A stretch of 31,678 nt of DNA. Source: a virus. Location: the IMG/VR virus record IMGVR_UViG_3300008339_000291, positions 1 through 31,678 of that record. One strand, 5' to 3'. The notes below the pieces were generated by a model. That model was not told where the DNA came from and ran no database searches. It was given only the letters and a program-made list of their open reading frames with translations. Of this stretch, positions 30,292-31,678 are shown in pieces (position 1 is the first letter of the stretch; each line of letters begins with the position of its first letter). Made by a program: the position numbers and the translations under genes.

Positions 30292-31678
30292 CTTTAGCGC
30301 CTTTCTTCTTCGGCTTTTCTTCAATCTGCGACAGGCCCAGCGCGCCTAACGCACCAAGCCCACCCACATAGGGCAGGATTCTCGGGTCAGCGTAGCCTAA
30401 CAGGTCGTTTTCGTTCATGCGGGCGGGGTCGAATGCGGCAAAGCGGGAACGGACTTGCGATGGATTAAACAGCGCCATCGTGGAGTAATCGCCACCAAGA
30501 CTTTCCCGTAGCTTCATTGCATCAAATCCCTTTTTGGTCAAATAATTGACCATTTCAGGGTTTTCATACATCAAATAACTGCCTGTTTTGTAGGCTTCAA
30601 TTTCTCGCGGGTCTGAAATGCCCTTCTGTGCGAAATAATCGGCCAACTCATCAAAGTTTTGCTCAGGATGAAAGGTGCGCTGACTGCGCGCCATCATCGG
30701 ATAAACCGCATTGTGAATTGCGTGCGTTGGCAGACCAATTTCTCTCGCGTGTTTCTGTTTTGCTGCGGCGGACATTTCATCGTAGGCTCGCTTAAACTCA
30801 TCGCCGTTGAGTTTATCTAGCGTTTCAAAATCAAACGACGATCGCCGTAGGTTCTTCGCCTGCGACTCAATAGCTTCCATCTCCTTCTCTTCACCCAACC
30901 GCGATTGCAATTTCCCTTTTCCGACCCATTGATTTGCAAATTCGGGCGAATCCGTAACAAACGATAAATTGTCGTCATACCCTGGCTTGAACCCGCCTTG
31001 AATATCTTGTTTGGATGCGTGATAGAAGTCCTCCATCCCCATCGCACGCGCTCTATCCATCGCCGTGTTTTCTTCCGGCAGGCCAAGCATTTCCATCGCG
31101 TTACGACGGGCAATATCGCCACGAATCGCACCCGTTCCAGTTTCCCGCGGCAAACCCTTGGCTTCGTTCTGCGCGCGGATCTCAGCAAGTTTTGCCTCAA
31201 GGTCAGCCTTGGGGGCGCTACGAAACTCCGGCGCATTCATCCCCAAGCGGGCGTAATCAACTTCGGCAGGCTTGCCGCCCCACTCTCCAGGTGCCCAGGG
31301 CTTTGCGCCCGTAGGCTTCTCGTTCACCTCAAGGATGCGGGGCAGGTCTTCCGAGAACAGCACAAAGTTTCGCGTGCCTTCGCCAGTACCGCGGGATCCT
31401 TGATCTAGGTACTTGATGCCGGGGATGGCGTATTCTCGCAACGTGTTGCTGATTGCTGCAGCCTTTTCCGGGCTTCTTCCCGATCCCATTTCCTGCAGCA
31501 ATTCGCCGCCAGTGCCTTGAGGATCAAACCCAATTCTTTCCATCAAATCTTTGAATTTAAACTCGCCCCCATGAGGCCCGACATTTTCAAATAAATGCTT
31601 TTGCTCCTTCAGCGGCTTATCCCAATCCAGCATGCGCGCGACGGCTTCGTCGGGGATGTCGACTTTGTAGAGGGAGCC
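30281..31678 (-). CDS. polyvalent-type protein with tandem ADP-ribosyltransferase-fold modules (5' end beyond window)
   Basis: An open frame from the right window edge to the stop at 30281, 465 visible residues; its N-terminus lies outside the window. Module 1 (visible residues 1-115) has SLYKVDIPDEAV, LDWDKPL and GIKYLDQGSRG followed by NFVLFSEDL. Module 2 starts at about 214: FYHAS with H220, FVTDSPEFANQ (about 239-249), VYPMMARSQRTFHPEQ, then GFDAM and LFNPSQVRS (about 402-410). Before it, LPEENTAMDRARAMGM is a typical linker. These are the His, Y/F-rich and Q/E motifs of the ART-PolyVal group in phage polyvalent proteins (family known; assignment by motif). The end has a Gly/Leu hydrophobic stretch and a basic tail. 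It directly precedes the portal and could be packaged and injected as an effector. Confidence 0.78.
   Translation of the reverse strand, partial: GSLYKVDIPDEAVARMLDWDKPLKEQKHLFENVGPHGGEFKFKDLMERIGFDPQGTGGELLQEMGSGRSPEKAAAISNTLREYAIPGIKYLDQGSRGTGEGTRNFVLFSEDLPRILEVNEKPTGAKPWAPGEWGGKPAEVDYARLGMNAPEFRSAPKADLEAKLAEIRAQNEAKGLPRETGTGAIRGDIARRNAMEMLGLPEENTAMDRARAMGMEDFYHASKQDIQGGFKPGYDDNLSFVTDSPEFANQWVGKGKLQSRLGEEKEMEAIESQAKNLRRSSFDFETLDKLNGDEFKRAYDEMSAAAKQKHAREIGLPTHAIHNAVYPMMARSQRTFHPEQNFDELADYFAQKGISDPREIEAYKTGSYLMYENPEMVNYLTKKGFDAMKLRESLGGDYSTMALFNPSQVRSRFAAFDPARMNENDLLGYADPRILPYVGGLGALGALGLSQIEEKPKKKGAKDGK

Noticed and set aside
1-31678. tRNA, rRNA or insertion sequences
   Set aside because: Coding frames fill nearly the whole window and no tRNA-like cloverleaf, transposase or terminal repeats were seen by eye; a tRNA scan was not possible.

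Overview
This window is a near-continuous block of virion, lysis and tail genes from a short-tailed (podovirus-like) bacteriophage. Apart from one gene, everything is on the minus strand, so transcription runs from the right end (about 31678) to the left end (1). Genes are packed with ATGA or TAATG stop/start overlaps or gaps of a few bases. The longest stretch without a gene is about 155 bp (12001-12155). A portal gene, a gp4-like adaptor and large internal-virion-type genes are present, and no tail sheath or tail-tube gene is seen; this is why I call it podovirus-like. The base composition is moderately high in G+C and the genes look like those of uncultured aquatic podophages. The host cannot be fixed from the sequence; a Gram-negative host is only an inference from the M15-type endolysin and holin. 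No terminase, integrase, polymerase or replication gene is in the window, so a prophage or lytic lifestyle cannot be decided.

Layout in transcription order. (1) Right edge, >31678-30281: the C-terminal part of a large polyvalent-type protein with what look like two tandem ADP-ribosyltransferase-fold modules, directly upstream of the portal gene. (2) Head module, 30291-22364: portal, two tiny genes, a GroES-like co-chaperonin, a scaffold-like coiled-coil protein, a conserved capsid-associated protein, a decoration-type protein, the major capsid protein, a lectin-like beta protein and a Lys/Gly-rich protein. A strong GC hairpin with a T-run (22334-22356) ends this block. (3) Connector and head-surface module, 22319-19239: small structural proteins, a C1q-like beta protein, a DUF6321-like basic protein, an adaptor-like protein with a discoidin-like insert, and a small Cys protein. 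(4) Two giant adjacent tail-fibre genes, 19237-13087, sharing a YadA-head-like repeat module. (5) Small genes and a lysis cassette, 13076-10516 (membrane proteins, 3-TM holin, M15 peptidase endolysin), interrupted by one plus-strand XRE regulator with its own promoter (12156-12506). (6) Tail and ejection module, 10470-1: gp4-like adaptor, a third fibre-like protein, a large hub-like protein, a small protein, then three internal or ejection-type proteins; the last runs off the left edge.

The most interesting points are: the tandem ART-fold polyvalent protein that may be injected with DNA; the lone antisense XRE regulator, whose gene forms the 3' end of an opposing membrane-protein gene; the recently diverged duplicated fibre module; the phage GroES with an intact GroEL-contact tripeptide; and a recurring A-x-G-G-[LV] peptide found in three unrelated structural proteins.
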